From Microcaldota archaeon (GTDB lineage Archaea; Micrarchaeota; Micrarchaeia; Anstonellales; JAGGVH01): 35,436 nt of DNA. Of this stretch, positions 16,644-24,666 are shown piece by piece (within the stretch, counting starts at the first letter, position 1; each line of letters opens with the position of its first letter). The notes beneath the pieces are model-generated. The model worked only from the letters and a program-made list of their open reading frames with translations, was not told where the DNA came from and did not search any database. The stretch spans positions 1 to 35,436 of the forward strand of contig JAGGVH010000046.1 in assembly GCA_021158105.1 (NCBI GenBank). Direction: 5' to 3'. Made by a program: the position numbers and the translations under genes.

Positions 16644-17420
16644 TTTTTTTGGACGTTTAATCTCTTTTTTAGTGTGGATGCCTAACACATTAATCTTTAT
16701 GTTTTCATCATGTACTGGCTGGACAGGTTTAAGTGTAATCTTCTTTTTCTTGTATTCAAAAGATGCACTCGCAGGATACATCTTGTCCAGCATTGCCTGG
16801 TATGTAATCTTTTTCTCCTCATATGGCAATACCTTTCTCAGCCTCCATACGATTGTGTCTTTACTTTCTTTCTCGGGTGATATTGAAATGTTGGAAACGT
16901 TTGCCGGGACTTTGTCTTCAATGATTACGTCGTGTATTGTGTCTCCTGTGTTGTTCTCAAATGTCAGGGTTACTGTTTCATTGTTAAACTCCTTCTTAAA
17001 CCTAAACGGGGGTTTAAGCATATTATGAAGCGTGAACAGGACAGCAATGCCGCCCAGTGTAACGCCTAATATGATGATGATTAGATACACCAGAAAAGGG
17101 TTTGATTTTATGTTTGCAGTTTTGGCTGTATGTTCATCATGCGTCTTTACAGTGACAGTCTTAACAATCCCGTTGTATTCAACAGTCCATTCGCCGCTCT
17201 CGGTTGCATTGAACTCTGCCTGGCCGTATGTTAACCTTAGATTAAACCTTTGTTTGCTTGGGGTGGTTACAGTTATCGTTCCGTTCAGTAGTGAACCGTT
17301 TTCATCAATGTCATTTACAAATATGTAAACCTTGTCACCAGTCATTGTCTGGTTGGTAATGTATAAGTCAGCTGAAGCAACAGTAATAAGAAATAAGATG
17401 AATATGAGTCCTGTTTTCAT
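16626..17420 (-). CDS. membrane-anchored surface protein with Ig-like and DUF11-like domains
   Basis: 264 residues: signal peptide (MKTGLIFILFLITVASA), an extracytoplasmic beta domain (about 20-100), one transmembrane helix (about 126-148), then a second beta domain (about 155-240, TLTFENNTGDTIHDVIIEDKVPANVSNISI). That second domain looks like conserved DUF11-type repeats. The C-terminus is lysine/arginine-rich. Start at 17420 follows GTGATATT; the frame is open further upstream but lies in the preceding gene. It follows the lipoprotein gene by four bases, so they are co-translated. Exact role unknown. Confidence 0.65.
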   Translation of the reverse strand: MKTGLIFILFLITVASADLYITNQTMTGDKVYIFVNDIDENGSLLNGTITVTTPSKQRFNLRLTYGQAEFNATESGEWTVEYNGIVKTVTVKTHDEHTAKTANIKSNPFLVYLIIIILGVTLGGIAVLFTLHNMLKPPFRFKKEFNNETVTLTFENNTGDTIHDVIIEDKVPANVSNISISPEKESKDTIVWRLRKVLPYEEKKITYQAMLDKMYPASASFEYKKKKITLKPVQPVHDENIKINVLGIHTKKEIKRPKKLKRQS

Positions 17421-17424
17421 AATA

Positions 17425-17976
17425 TCACTCAAAATGATGTTTTGCAGACCTCCAACATCTTCTTTCATATGAGTCGTCGCTGGTGTTTATGTATTCTGGT
17501 GAAAGTTGATTGCAGTATGTCGGCGAAGGCAGTCGTGCGCCGGCCTTCATTATACATTGCTCAATGTATTGTTCTGTTGGAAGGTTTAGACAAATAGTGA
17601 GGTCAAGGTGGTGTGCAGCATAATCCCCAATGCATACGATGTAGTCGTATACTTCTTCAGATTTTGAACAGTTGTCGTGCGCTTCAGACCATACTCCAGG
17701 GGAATATCGCGGTGATACTTTTATCTTTTCGTTCCATTTTGAAACATAAACTGTTTCATTTATGGCTGTTGTATTGGTTGTGTTGATTGATGGTGAGACG
17801 TTTTCAGTTTTGTTGACAGTAAAATTATTGGTGTTTTCAGTATGATTTTGGTTTGCAGGTGGAGCAACCGTGGTTGTGTTTTGTTGCACGGGTTGCTCGT
17901 TTGAGAATAACTGGCAACATCCAAGAAATAAGAAAAATGTCAATGCTGTAATCAAAAACAATATTGTTTTCCTCAT
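17425..17976 (-). CDS. cysteine-rich lipoprotein with Asn/Thr linker
   Basis: 183 residues. A hydrophobic N-terminus ends in a lipobox-like LFLGCC (C20/C21). A long linker rich in N, T and V follows (about 30-90) with many NxT/NxS sequons, suggesting heavy N-glycosylation. A compact C-terminal domain has about eight cysteines (for example HDNCSK, YIVCIGD, LTICLNL, EQCIMK, TYCNQL, RRCWRS), likely disulfide-bonded. No family recognised. The spread of cysteines suits a small extracellular binding domain. Downstream of the TFE gene by nine bases. Confidence 0.65.
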   Translation of the reverse strand: MRKTILFLITALTFFLFLGCCQLFSNEQPVQQNTTTVAPPANQNHTENTNNFTVNKTENVSPSINTTNTTAINETVYVSKWNEKIKVSPRYSPGVWSEAHDNCSKSEEVYDYIVCIGDYAAHHLDLTICLNLPTEQYIEQCIMKAGARLPSPTYCNQLSPEYINTSDDSYERRCWRSAKHHFE

Positions 17977-17985
17977 AACTTAAAA

Positions 17986-18660
17986 TCAGAGATAAAGTTT
18001 TTTAAGCTTTTCCTTAAACCTTTCATCAGCTTCTGTTAGTATAGAACCGCACCGCGGACATTTGAATTGCATGTCTATTGCCTCATCAAACGTCCAAGCT
18101 TCATCACCGCAGTTTTCACAATAGTATACTGTGTCAGGAATATTCTTTAATTTCTCTGCGATTTCATCATCAATAATCTTTGTTATCCCCATGACGTTGT
18201 TATGCCTGACAATCCATTTGTATGTATACCATCCGGTATCACTATCTTTTGACCTAGAATATTCTGTTAACCTGATAGTGTGGAGTTTGTTTAGTGTTGA
18301 CCGGACTTCGCTGACCCTAACCTTAAGTTTCTTTGCGATCTCTTCATCAGTTGCGGGTTCTATCAGGTTTTGAACAATAAGTATGGCATGTTCGCCGGCA
18401 TGATGGATTAAATATTTTCTTACGTCATCCTTTTTTAGTATTTCTTTTCTCTCTTTTTTAATATGTCTGATATTATGTATCTTTTTCTTTGTTTTAATGG
18501 ATGTTTTTTTCTTAGTTTTCTTAATAGTCTTCTTTTTAACAATTTTTTTCTTAGAACTAGTTTTCTTTTTAGTTGTTTTTTTCTTTGCAGTTTTTGGTTT
18601 GCCTGCCTTTTTCTTAACATTTTTTGATTTTGTTTTAGTCTTTTTATTTTTGCTTGTCAT
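17986..18660 (-). CDS. tfe: TFE-alpha-like transcription factor with lysine-rich tail
   Basis: Archaeal homologue of TFIIE-alpha, which helps open promoters with RNA polymerase, TBP and TFB. 224 residues. Residues about 85-165 form the extended winged helix (VRKYLIHHAGEHAILIVQNLIEPATDEEIAKKLKVRVSEVRSTLNKLHTIRL). The C-terminal zinc ribbon uses C181, C184, C201 and C204 (CENC...CPRC). The first 80 residues are an extremely lysine-rich tail (KKKTxKKK patterns) like histone H1, not part of ordinary TFE, whose usual length is about 150-190. A TTTAAA element about 30 nt before the ATG indicates a leaderless mRNA. TTTACG-A-CGTAAA at 18713-18725 is a nearby palindrome. Confidence 0.88.
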   Translation of the reverse strand: MTSKNKKTKTKSKNVKKKAGKPKTAKKKTTKKKTSSKKKIVKKKTIKKTKKKTSIKTKKKIHNIRHIKKERKEILKKDDVRKYLIHHAGEHAILIVQNLIEPATDEEIAKKLKVRVSEVRSTLNKLHTIRLTEYSRSKDSDTGWYTYKWIVRHNNVMGITKIIDDEIAEKLKNIPDTVYYCENCGDEAWTFDEAIDMQFKCPRCGSILTEADERFKEKLKKLYL

Positions 18661-18712
18661 GGATTAATCATATGACTGTTTTTATTTTTAAATCCTATTG
18701 ATAAATTTTTTG

Positions 18713-18725
18713 TTTACGACGTAAA
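18713..18725. promoter_or_regulatory. 13-nt palindrome upstream of TFE gene
   Basis: TTTACG-A-CGTAAA, a perfect inverted repeat, lies just upstream of the TATA-like element of the minus-strand TFE gene. It could be a regulator site; single occurrence, low certainty. Confidence 0.25.
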
Positions 18726-18812
18726 ATAAGCATGGTATTTAATGAGTTTATACACACAATCCACCATAGACTAAAACCGTTTATAACGCACAAAACCATT
18801 TTTTACAACTTT

Positions 18813-19175
18813 TTATTTGCTTTCTAATTTTTCAGGCAATGCTTTAAGGTAATCTTCTCTTATTGTCCATACATACTTCTTCTTTTTAGTTTTTTTGTCG
18901 CGTACTGCTGAATATTGTGTTATACGTATGTCATAAAGTTTATTCAGTGCTGCCCTTACAATGCTTGTTCTAACGTTTAACTTTTTTGCGATGTCATCAG
19001 CTGTTGTGGGCTCATACAAGTTCAGTATGATTTTGACTGCATATTCTCCTGCTACTGATTTCAAATAGTTTTTGACAGACCTGTTTAGGATTGCATTCCT
19101 TTGCTTTTTGATCTGATTTTTAAGGGATTTGGTTGCTTTTTTCTTGGTTGCCTTTTTTGGCTTGCTTTTATTCAT
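18813..19175 (-). CDS. TFE winged-helix paralogue lacking the zinc ribbon
   Basis: 120 residues, clearly related to the downstream TFE: VKNYLKSVAGEYAVKIILNLYEPTTADDIAKKLNVRTSIVRAALNKLYDIRITQYSAVRDKKTKKKKYVWTIRED aligns with its winged helix. It stops right after the wing, with no zinc ribbon. The N-terminus is again lysine-rich (about 30 residues, MNKSKPKKATKKKATKS). Role uncertain: a second general factor, a competitor, or a chromatin-like protein. A TTTAAA element near 19198-19204 sits about 28 nt before the ATG. It is separated from the next gene by 152 nt, so it is a separate transcript. Confidence 0.8.
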   Translation of the reverse strand: MNKSKPKKATKKKATKSLKNQIKKQRNAILNRSVKNYLKSVAGEYAVKIILNLYEPTTADDIAKKLNVRTSIVRAALNKLYDIRITQYSAVRDKKTKKKKYVWTIREDYLKALPEKLESK

Positions 19176-19222
19176 AACTATATCAATTTATTGCATCTTT
19201 AAAAAACTTTGTATTGGTTGGT

Positions 19223-20092
19223 TCATTGCTGGGTTGGTTTCACCTTAGCTGAATAGATATAGTTCATTATTTTATATGCAAGTTTTGCAGCAGTAACGTT
19301 TGGGTGTTCAATGTTTTTTATTGGCGACAGTTCAACAATGTCAAACCCTATTATGTTCTTTTTGTTTGCAACAGTGCGCATGATTTTAAGAATGTCATAC
19401 CATCCCGCTCCTCCTGGCTCGGGGTTACCAACTGACGGCATGATTGACGGGTCTAATACGTCTAAGTCTATGGTTACATAAACATTCCTTGTCAGCCTTC
19501 TTATGATTTCGTCTAATTTATACTTCTTTTCAAAGAATATCGGCAGGTTGTTAACTTTGGCGTATTCATACTCCTCTTCGCATAATGAGCGTATTCCAAC
19601 GTGTACTGTGTTCTCAACCTTTTCTCTGACTCTTCTCATAACACATGCGTGACTGTATTTGTCATTATCAAACAAATTTCTCATGTCTAGGTGGGCATCA
19701 AAATGCAGGACAGAAAGATTATGATATTTGTTTTTTGCTGCAAAGATCGGCCCGATTGATATAGTATGTTCGCCGCCTAGTATGACTGGTATTTTGTTGT
19801 CATACAACACCTTCTCAGTAATTGTTTTTGTGTTCTTTATAATTTGTTCTGGGCTGTCTGCTGTTATACTTTTTTGTGTGGATATCCCGTGTTCGGAAAT
19901 GTTTTGCTTTGTTTCATAATCATACAATTCTATCTCCTGTGATGCTCTCAGGATGGCCTCTGGACCTTTTTTTGTTCCTCTAACAAATGATGTGGTTTTT
20001 TCATACGGGACCGGAATGACTGTAAACAATGACCTTTTATAATCATTAAATGGTTTCTGAAGACCTGCAAAATTAAAGTTAGTCTTGTTCAT
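19223..20092 (-). CDS. speB: agmatinase / ureohydrolase-family enzyme
   Basis: Manganese ureohydrolase; in archaea such enzymes split agmatine or N1-aminopropylagmatine to release urea during polyamine synthesis. 289 residues. Metal-binding motifs are all visible: GGEHTIS, HFDAHLDMR (DxHxD) and TIDLDVLDPS (DxDxxDP). The substrate-loop region SVGNPEPGGAGW also fits agmatinase. ATG 20092 is chosen because the shared TATA box at 20116-20121 is about 29 nt upstream; a GTG at 20095 would add one residue. Divergent from rps19e. Substrate is inferred. Confidence 0.9.
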   Translation of the reverse strand: MNKTNFNFAGLQKPFNDYKRSLFTVIPVPYEKTTSFVRGTKKGPEAILRASQEIELYDYETKQNISEHGISTQKSITADSPEQIIKNTKTITEKVLYDNKIPVILGGEHTISIGPIFAAKNKYHNLSVLHFDAHLDMRNLFDNDKYSHACVMRRVREKVENTVHVGIRSLCEEEYEYAKVNNLPIFFEKKYKLDEIIRRLTRNVYVTIDLDVLDPSIMPSVGNPEPGGAGWYDILKIMRTVANKKNIIGFDIVELSPIKNIEHPNVTAAKLAYKIMNYIYSAKVKPTQQ

Positions 20093-20095
20093 CAC

Positions 20096-20200
20096 CTTGA
20101 AAAGGGATAAAAAGGTTTAAATATATATTGTAAGATAAAATTGGTATTCCAGCGTTGTAATTCTTGTGCGATTACTTATACGTTAGATGGAGGGATATGT
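20096..20200. promoter_or_regulatory. bidirectional promoter, speB / ribosomal operon
   Basis: TTTAAATATATATT at 20116-20129 can serve both strands. On the plus side it leaves roughly 55 nt of untranslated leader before the S19e start, unlike the leaderless genes nearby, with a GGAGGG ribosome site at 20189-20194. The leader could host translational control of the operon, but no clear fold is evident by eye. Confidence 0.45.
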
Positions 20201-20626
20201 ATGGTGACAGTTTATGATGTTGACCCAAACAAGTTGATTGATAAACTTGCAGAAAAACTTGAGAAGGATATCAAGATTGAAAAGCCTGAATGGGTAAGAC
20301 ATGTCAAGAGCGGTGCACATGTTGAACATAGACCTGAGCAGGATAATTTTTGGTATATCAGAATGGCATCAATACTCAGAAAGGCGTATGTCAATGGAAA
20401 GATTGGAGTTAACAGGCTCAGGGAGATGTACGGTGGAAAGAAAAACAGGGGCAGGAAACCGCCGCACCATTATGATGCAAGCGGTGCGATAATCCGCAGG
20501 GCTATGCAGTCGCTTGAAAAGCATGGCTTGTTAAAAAAGGAAAAAGTTGGAAGGATATTAACACCTAAGGCGCGATCCTTATTGGACAATACTGCTTTTG
20601 AGGTTTCAAAAGCTTCAAAGGTATAA
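20201..20626 (+). CDS. rps19e: ribosomal protein S19e (eS19)
   Basis: Small-subunit protein, 141 residues. Typical archaeal/eukaryotic S19e sequence: MVTVYDVDPNKLIDKLAEKL at the start, WYIRMASILRKAYVNGKIGVNRLREMYGGKKNRG in the middle, and ASGAIIRRAMQSLEKHGLLKK near the end. The frame is open upstream to 20141, but ATG 20201 has the GGAGGG site and the conserved family start. First gene of the translation/targeting operon that runs to ftsY. Confidence 0.96.
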   Translation: MVTVYDVDPNKLIDKLAEKLEKDIKIEKPEWVRHVKSGAHVEHRPEQDNFWYIRMASILRKAYVNGKIGVNRLREMYGGKKNRGRKPPHHYDASGAIIRRAMQSLEKHGLLKKEKVGRILTPKARSLLDNTAFEVSKASKV

Positions 20627-20654
20627 ATTTGATAAGGTATGCGGGTGTTATGGC

Positions 20655-20969
20655 ATGGAGCTTGATGACATCAGGAAAAGGAAAGAAGAAGAGTATAACA
20701 ATCAGATTGAAGCAGTAAGACAGCAGATGAAGATGGAGGAGGAAATTAAAAAGAATGTTCGCATGTACCTTGAAGATAAGGCGTATGAACGATTAATGAA
20801 TGTTAAGATTGTGAACTATAAACTCTTCATTGTGGCGAGCCAGTATATTCTTCAGATTGCACAGAAACTTAACGGCAGATTGATAACTGATGATGAGCTG
20901 GTTCGTATTTTACAGGGTTTAAATGCTAAGCCCGGTGGCAGTGGAGAGATTAAGATAATACGAAAATGA
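20655..20969 (+). CDS. PDCD5/TFAR19-family DNA-binding protein
   Basis: 104 residues, a little short of the usual 110-115. It is a highly charged helical protein with the family start MELDDIRKRKEEEYNNQ and core YLEDKAYERLMNVKIVNYKLF...LNGRLITDDELVRIL. The archaeal members bind DNA and lie next to rps19e in very many genomes, as here. Start ATG 20655 matches the family; the frame extends upstream into S19e. GGGTG at 20643 is the likely ribosome site. Confidence 0.92.
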   Translation: MELDDIRKRKEEEYNNQIEAVRQQMKMEEEIKKNVRMYLEDKAYERLMNVKIVNYKLFIVASQYILQIAQKLNGRLITDDELVRILQGLNAKPGGSGEIKIIRK

Positions 20970-20988
20970 TTGGAAAGGAGGAATGATT

Positions 20989-21189
20989 ATGGGCAGTATA
21001 AAATCTGATATGGAAAAAGAAAAGATTGTTGTGAAATCTAGACAGACCAGAGGATTGCCGGCATTTGTGATTGCACGGACTAAACGTAAAGTTAGAGAGA
21101 ATACTCACAGGAGGCACTGGAGGCGTAAACGGATTAAGATGAGAACTACGTTAGGTATTCATTCAATCAAGTCAAGAAGGAAAAAATAG
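20989..21189 (+). CDS. rpl39e: ribosomal protein L39e (eL39)
   Basis: Small very basic large-subunit protein that lines the exit tunnel. 66 residues from ATG 20989, which is seven bases after an AAGGAGG site; ATG 20983 is also possible. The conserved part is SRQTRGLPAFVIARTKRKVRENTHRRHWRRKRIK. The usual length is about 51, so there is an N-terminal extension of about a dozen residues (MGSIKSDMEKEKI). Confidence 0.93.
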   Translation: MGSIKSDMEKEKIVVKSRQTRGLPAFVIARTKRKVRENTHRRHWRRKRIKMRTTLGIHSIKSRRKK

Positions 21190-21212
21190 TTGAAAAAGAT
21201 TAAAAGGTGATT

Positions 21213-21758
21213 ATGATGGAAGAAAGGATTTATACAGTTCCTTTATCTGAAGCATATTCTGCTGTCAGAGGTAAAAGGGCAAGAAAGGCTGTTAAGGTTT
21301 TGAAGATGTTTGCCTCTAGGCATATGAAGGTTGACATAGACAATGTTAAGATTAGTGCAGGGGTGAATTCGCTGATCTGGTCTCATGGGATACAAAAACC
21401 TCCAAGGAAAATCAAGGTTAAGATGGTAAAAGACAAGGAAGATGATGCTGAAGTTGCAAAAGTAATGCTGTTAGATGAAAAATGGAAAGTTGTCAAGATT
21501 AATTATCCTGAAGAAGAAGGAAGTGAGAAGCCTAAGGGAGAGGCAAAAGAAAAAGAAAAAGAAACCGGCAAGCCAGAGAAAAGTGAAAGTGTAAAAGGCG
21601 AGAAAGCCAAAGATGTTCAGTCAAGCCAGTCAAAGCCTGAAACTAAACCCGATACAGAAGACAAAAACAAGAATGAAAAAGCGGTTCAGAAAGAACAAAA
21701 AGCAGCATCACAGCCTAAGGATAAAGGTAATGATAATGATAAAACCACCAAAGGTTGA
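21213..21758 (+). CDS. rpl31e: ribosomal protein L31e (eL31) with long charged tail
   Basis: Large-subunit protein near the tunnel exit. Residues 1 to about 95 are an ordinary L31e (IYTVPLSEAYSAVRGKRARKAVKVLKMFASRHMKV...LIWSHGIQKPPRKIKVKM). They are followed by an 85-residue low-complexity tail rich in K, E, Q and S. The family is normally 80-100 residues, so the tail is unusual. Ribosome site GGTGA is at 21206; ATG 21213 or 21216 is the start. Its 3' end overlaps eif6 by 23 nt. Confidence 0.93.
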   Translation: MMEERIYTVPLSEAYSAVRGKRARKAVKVLKMFASRHMKVDIDNVKISAGVNSLIWSHGIQKPPRKIKVKMVKDKEDDAEVAKVMLLDEKWKVVKINYPEEEGSEKPKGEAKEKEKETGKPEKSESVKGEKAKDVQSSQSKPETKPDTEDKNKNEKAVQKEQKAASQPKDKGNDNDKTTKG

Positions 21759-22419
21759 CTATTTTGGCAATTCATCAATTTCATTATTCTTTAAGGCCAA
21801 TGACCTGTTTGCGTTTTCACCGTTGGCAGTCTCAGATAAACTTAAGTCTGTGATCGAGGAAAGGCTTAATATTAATCTAACTCAGATCGGTGTAGACGGC
21901 AGCGACCTGGTTGGACTGTATACTGCAATGAACAGTCATGGTATCATTGCCAGCAACGTGTTCCAGGAGAAGGAGATCGCAGTGCTTCGCAGTGTTGCCA
22001 AGGATTATGATGTTAATGTTCATGTGTCGCGCGATGTTAACAATGCCAATGGAAATAATATATGCGTGAATGATAACGGCGGCATAATCAATCCTGACAT
22101 ATCACATAGTGAAGCCAGAAAGATGAGTGATGTTCTCGGTGTTGAACTTGTGCCGATGGACATTGCAGGGTATAAGACTGTCGGTTCAATGTGCATAGCG
22201 ACAAACAAAGGGTTTGTGTGCCATAATGATGTTGCACCTGAGAAGATTAAAGAACTGGAAAGGATATTTAAAGTTGGCGGTATAAACAGTACTATAAATT
22301 TTGGTGTGCCGTTTGTGGGCACAGGGATCTTGGCCAATTCATACGGTTATGTTGTCGGTTCAGAATCGACCGGTGTTGAGATACAGAGGGTTGAAGAAGG
22401 GTTGGACCTTGTGAGGTGA
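21736..22419 (+). CDS. eif6: translation initiation factor aIF6
   Basis: Anti-association factor that binds the large subunit and blocks premature joining. 227 residues of normal length. The pseudo-symmetric repeats are visible, with NSHGIIASN, NDNGGIINPDIS and NFGVPFVGTGILANSYGYVVGSESTGVEI typical of the family. ATG 21736 lies inside the last codons of rpl31e, with AAGGTAATG ahead of it (ATG 21730 is an alternative). The frame is open far upstream only because it overlaps rpl31e. Confidence 0.95.
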   Translation: MIKPPKVDYFGNSSISLFFKANDLFAFSPLAVSDKLKSVIEERLNINLTQIGVDGSDLVGLYTAMNSHGIIASNVFQEKEIAVLRSVAKDYDVNVHVSRDVNNANGNNICVNDNGGIINPDISHSEARKMSDVLGVELVPMDIAGYKTVGSMCIATNKGFVCHNDVAPEKIKELERIFKVGGINSTINFGVPFVGTGILANSYGYVVGSESTGVEIQRVEEGLDLVR

Positions 22420-22424
22420 GGCAG

Positions 22425-22604
22425 ATGAAAAAGTATGAAGTTGAAGGAGAAGTTAAGCTTGGTATTGATAAGAGGTCTTTTAAGATTGAAGTTAACGCCA
22501 ATTCTGAAAATCATGCAAAGGAGAAGACATATGCGTGGTTTGGTGCTAAGAATAAAACAAAAAAAGGCAACGTTCATGTGAAAAATATTAAGGTTGTCGA
22601 ATAA
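22425..22604 (+). CDS. rpl18a: ribosomal protein LX / L18a (eL20)
   Basis: 59 residues: MKKYEVEGEVKLGIDKRSFKIEVNANSENHAKEKTYAWFGAKNKTKKGNVHVKNIKVVE is the compact LX fold, somewhat shorter than the usual 70-78. It sits between eif6 and the prefoldin gene, the classic archaeal order. GAGGTGAGG lies just before the ATG. Confidence 0.93.
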   Translation: MKKYEVEGEVKLGIDKRSFKIEVNANSENHAKEKTYAWFGAKNKTKKGNVHVKNIKVVE

Positions 22605-22615
22605 GGGGTGGGAAT

Positions 22616-23071
22616 ATGGATTTGGAAGAGAGTATTAATAAAGCTCTTAAGAATGCAAAGAATGATAATGAGAAGATTAATGTTATTACATATTACTTAA
22701 ACTATTTAAACCAGAGAAGTAAAGAGTTGCAGGATAAGATTCGTTTGACAGAGTCGCAGATTGATGAATTGACGATCGCAATCGAAGCAGTGAAAGAACT
22801 TAAGAATAAGGATAAGGTTAACTTCAATGTAGGTGCAGGGATATATGCTCCTGGGAAACCTATAAATGATGATTTATACGTTGACATAGGTTCAAAATAT
22901 GTATTAAAAACTGACAGTGATGAGGTTGTTAAGATATCATCTGAAAGGTTAAAAGTTCAGGTTGAAAACCTTAAGTTGTTGACAGAGGAGTTTGATAAGA
23001 GTATTACACAGATTAAAAAACTGAATGTGATGGGCAGGGAGATATTGCAGAGGAATATGGGCAGCCAGTAG
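22616..23071 (+). CDS. pfdA: prefoldin alpha subunit
   Basis: Chaperone subunit that hands unfolded proteins to the thermosome. 151 residues. Long N- and C-terminal coiled coils surround the beta-hairpin core, with the hallmark VNFNVGAGIYAPGKPINDDLYVDIGSKYVLK in the centre. A GGGGTGGGA ribosome site precedes ATG 22616. Followed by ftsY after 13 nt. Confidence 0.95.
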   Translation: MDLEESINKALKNAKNDNEKINVITYYLNYLNQRSKELQDKIRLTESQIDELTIAIEAVKELKNKDKVNFNVGAGIYAPGKPINDDLYVDIGSKYVLKTDSDEVVKISSERLKVQVENLKLLTEEFDKSITQIKKLNVMGREILQRNMGSQ

Positions 23072-23084
23072 TTTTGGTGTTAGG

Positions 23085-24341
23085 ATGTTTGACATTCTCA
23101 AGAAAAAGCTTACTAATTTTATAGGCAACATTGTCAAAAAGAAAGAGGTTAAAGAAGAGCATATCAAACCTGAGATTGAAGAGGTCCACGAAAAACCTGA
23201 GAAGATTGAAAAAGTACAGAAGGAAAAGTCAAAACCTGTCATTACAGAGAAGGTTGAGGAGAAGTTTGAGAAAAAAGAAGAAGAACCAGAACCAGCACCT
23301 GAGAAAAAGCCTGTTAAAAAGCCTGTTGTCAAGGAAAAAGAAGCAATACCCAAGGTTGAAGTGAAAAAACCGATAGTTACAGAAGAAGTGAAAACAGAAC
23401 CTGCCCCGCAGAAGGTTGAACAGGTTGCAAAACATAAGGCAGAAAAGGAAAAGAAAAAGATTAAGGTTGGATTTCTAAAACAGGTTACTTCTTTTATCAC
23501 GCGCAAGATTACGATTTCTGAGAGTGATATTAATGATTACCTTGACATGTTAGAGCTTGAGTTGTTAGAGTCTGATGTGGCATATGACGTCAGCCAGGAG
23601 ATTATCAAGAGGATTAAGGAGAACTTGACAGGCATTGAAGTGCCAAAGGATAAGCTTCAGCAGACTATTGAAGAGAAGATTAAGCAGGCGTTGATTGATG
23701 TTATGACGATTGACAGTCCTGACGTGTTTGAAGAGATTGAAACAAAAGACAAGCCTGTTAAGGTTATGTTCATCGGACCAAACGGTGCGGGCAAGACAAC
23801 GACAATCGCAAAGTTTGCATATAAACTGAGAAAGCTTGGGTATTCAGTGTTGTTATGCGCTTCTGATACGTTCAGAGCGGCTGCAATCGAGCAGTTGGAA
23901 ACCCATGCCAACAGGCTTAATGTTCCTATAATCAAATCTAAGTATGGTGCAGACCCTGCATCAGTGGGGTTTGATGCTGTCAACCATGCAAAATCTAAAG
24001 GGATTGACGTGGTATTGATTGACACTGCCGGGAGGCAGGACACTAATTATAATCTTATGGAGGAGCTTAAGAAGATTTACAGGGTTGTCAGTCCTGATTA
24101 TGTGTTGTATGTTGGAGAGTCGTTAGTGGGCAATGCAATCGTTGACCAGATTAATAATTTCAAAGGTGTTGTGCCGATAACCGGAGTAATCCTGACAAAG
24201 ATTGATTGTGATGCAAAAGGCGGTTCAGCATTGTCAGTTGCCCACGGCACAGGGTTGCCTATTCTTTACATTGGCACTGGACAGGAGTATGATGACCTTG
24301 TAAGGTTTGACCCTAAAGAAATAGTTGAAAGGATGATCTAA
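23085..24341 (+). CDS. ftsY: FtsY, signal recognition particle receptor
   Basis: SRP receptor GTPase that brings ribosome-SRP complexes to the membrane. 418 residues. The C-terminal NG domain has G1 GPNGAGKTTT (about 229-238), DTFRAAAIEQLE, G3 DTAGRQD and G4 TKID, and ends with the GTGQEYDDLVRFDPKEIVERMI block. The first 125 or so residues are a low-complexity tail of K, E, P and V, longer than in many archaeal FtsY proteins; it would serve membrane association. The stop overlaps the convergent ferredoxin by four bases. Confidence 0.96.
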   Translation: MFDILKKKLTNFIGNIVKKKEVKEEHIKPEIEEVHEKPEKIEKVQKEKSKPVITEKVEEKFEKKEEEPEPAPEKKPVKKPVVKEKEAIPKVEVKKPIVTEEVKTEPAPQKVEQVAKHKAEKEKKKIKVGFLKQVTSFITRKITISESDINDYLDMLELELLESDVAYDVSQEIIKRIKENLTGIEVPKDKLQQTIEEKIKQALIDVMTIDSPDVFEEIETKDKPVKVMFIGPNGAGKTTTIAKFAYKLRKLGYSVLLCASDTFRAAAIEQLETHANRLNVPIIKSKYGADPASVGFDAVNHAKSKGIDVVLIDTAGRQDTNYNLMEELKKIYRVVSPDYVLYVGESLVGNAIVDQINNFKGVVPITGVILTKIDCDAKGGSALSVAHGTGLPILYIGTGQEYDDLVRFDPKEIVERMI

Positions 24342-24532
24342 TCCTTTTCTTCCCATGTTATTGCTTGGACAGGACATGCATCGATTGCCTGTTGAATTTC
24401 ATTCTCCGGTGCACCGTCGCATTTCACAACTTTTGATTTTCCGTCGTCATCCATTGCAAACACTCCCGGGCATAATGCTGCGCATGACCCGCAACCTACA
24501 CATTTTTCACTGTCAACTTTTGGACATTTCAT
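24338..24532 (-). CDS. single-cluster ferredoxin
   Basis: 64-residue electron carrier. Cluster ligands C11, C14, C17 (CVGCGSC) and C53 (CP near the end) fit one [4Fe-4S] cluster. C21 (CPGVF) and C38 are extra cysteines in places where a second cluster or a disulfide occurs in relatives. GGTGATATT precedes the ATG at 24532. Redox partner unknown. It converges on ftsY. Confidence 0.93.
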   Translation of the reverse strand: MKCPKVDSEKCVGCGSCAALCPGVFAMDDDGKSKVVKCDGAPENEIQQAIDACPVQAITWEEKD

Positions 24533-24602
24533 AATATCACCACTTTTAAATTAAAGGATGTGTTTAAAAGCTTTCTGTTGCCCTTTCCCTGACTTAAGTG
24601 AA

Positions 24603-24637
24603 TTACTATCAGGCGATAGTAACTATCGGGCGATAGT
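24603..24637 (+). repeat. 35-bp direct repeat of paired palindromes, copy 1
   Basis: Contains ACTATC-AGGC-GATAGT followed one base later by ACTATC-GGGC-GATAGT, two 16-nt inverted repeats side by side. The whole 35 bp recurs exactly at 25736-25770, in the same orientation. This copy sits just upstream of the TTTTTTAAGG promoter element of the 24667 gene. It could be an operator, a recombination site, or both. Confidence 0.85.
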
Positions 24638-24666
24638 TTTTTAAGGTTTTAGTTAGAAAGATATAT

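Noticed and set aside
18435-18620. Lys/Arg-rich 61-codon frame in the TFE tail
   Set aside because: Frame-shifted reading of the lysine-rich TFE N-terminus, not an independent gene.
21613-21735. Upstream extension of aIF6
   Set aside because: It is only the rpl31e tail read in another frame; aIF6 homologues begin close to 21736.
23131-23364. Lys/Arg-rich 77-codon frame inside ftsY
   Set aside because: It is an alternative-frame reading of the low-complexity FtsY tail, with no ribosome site.
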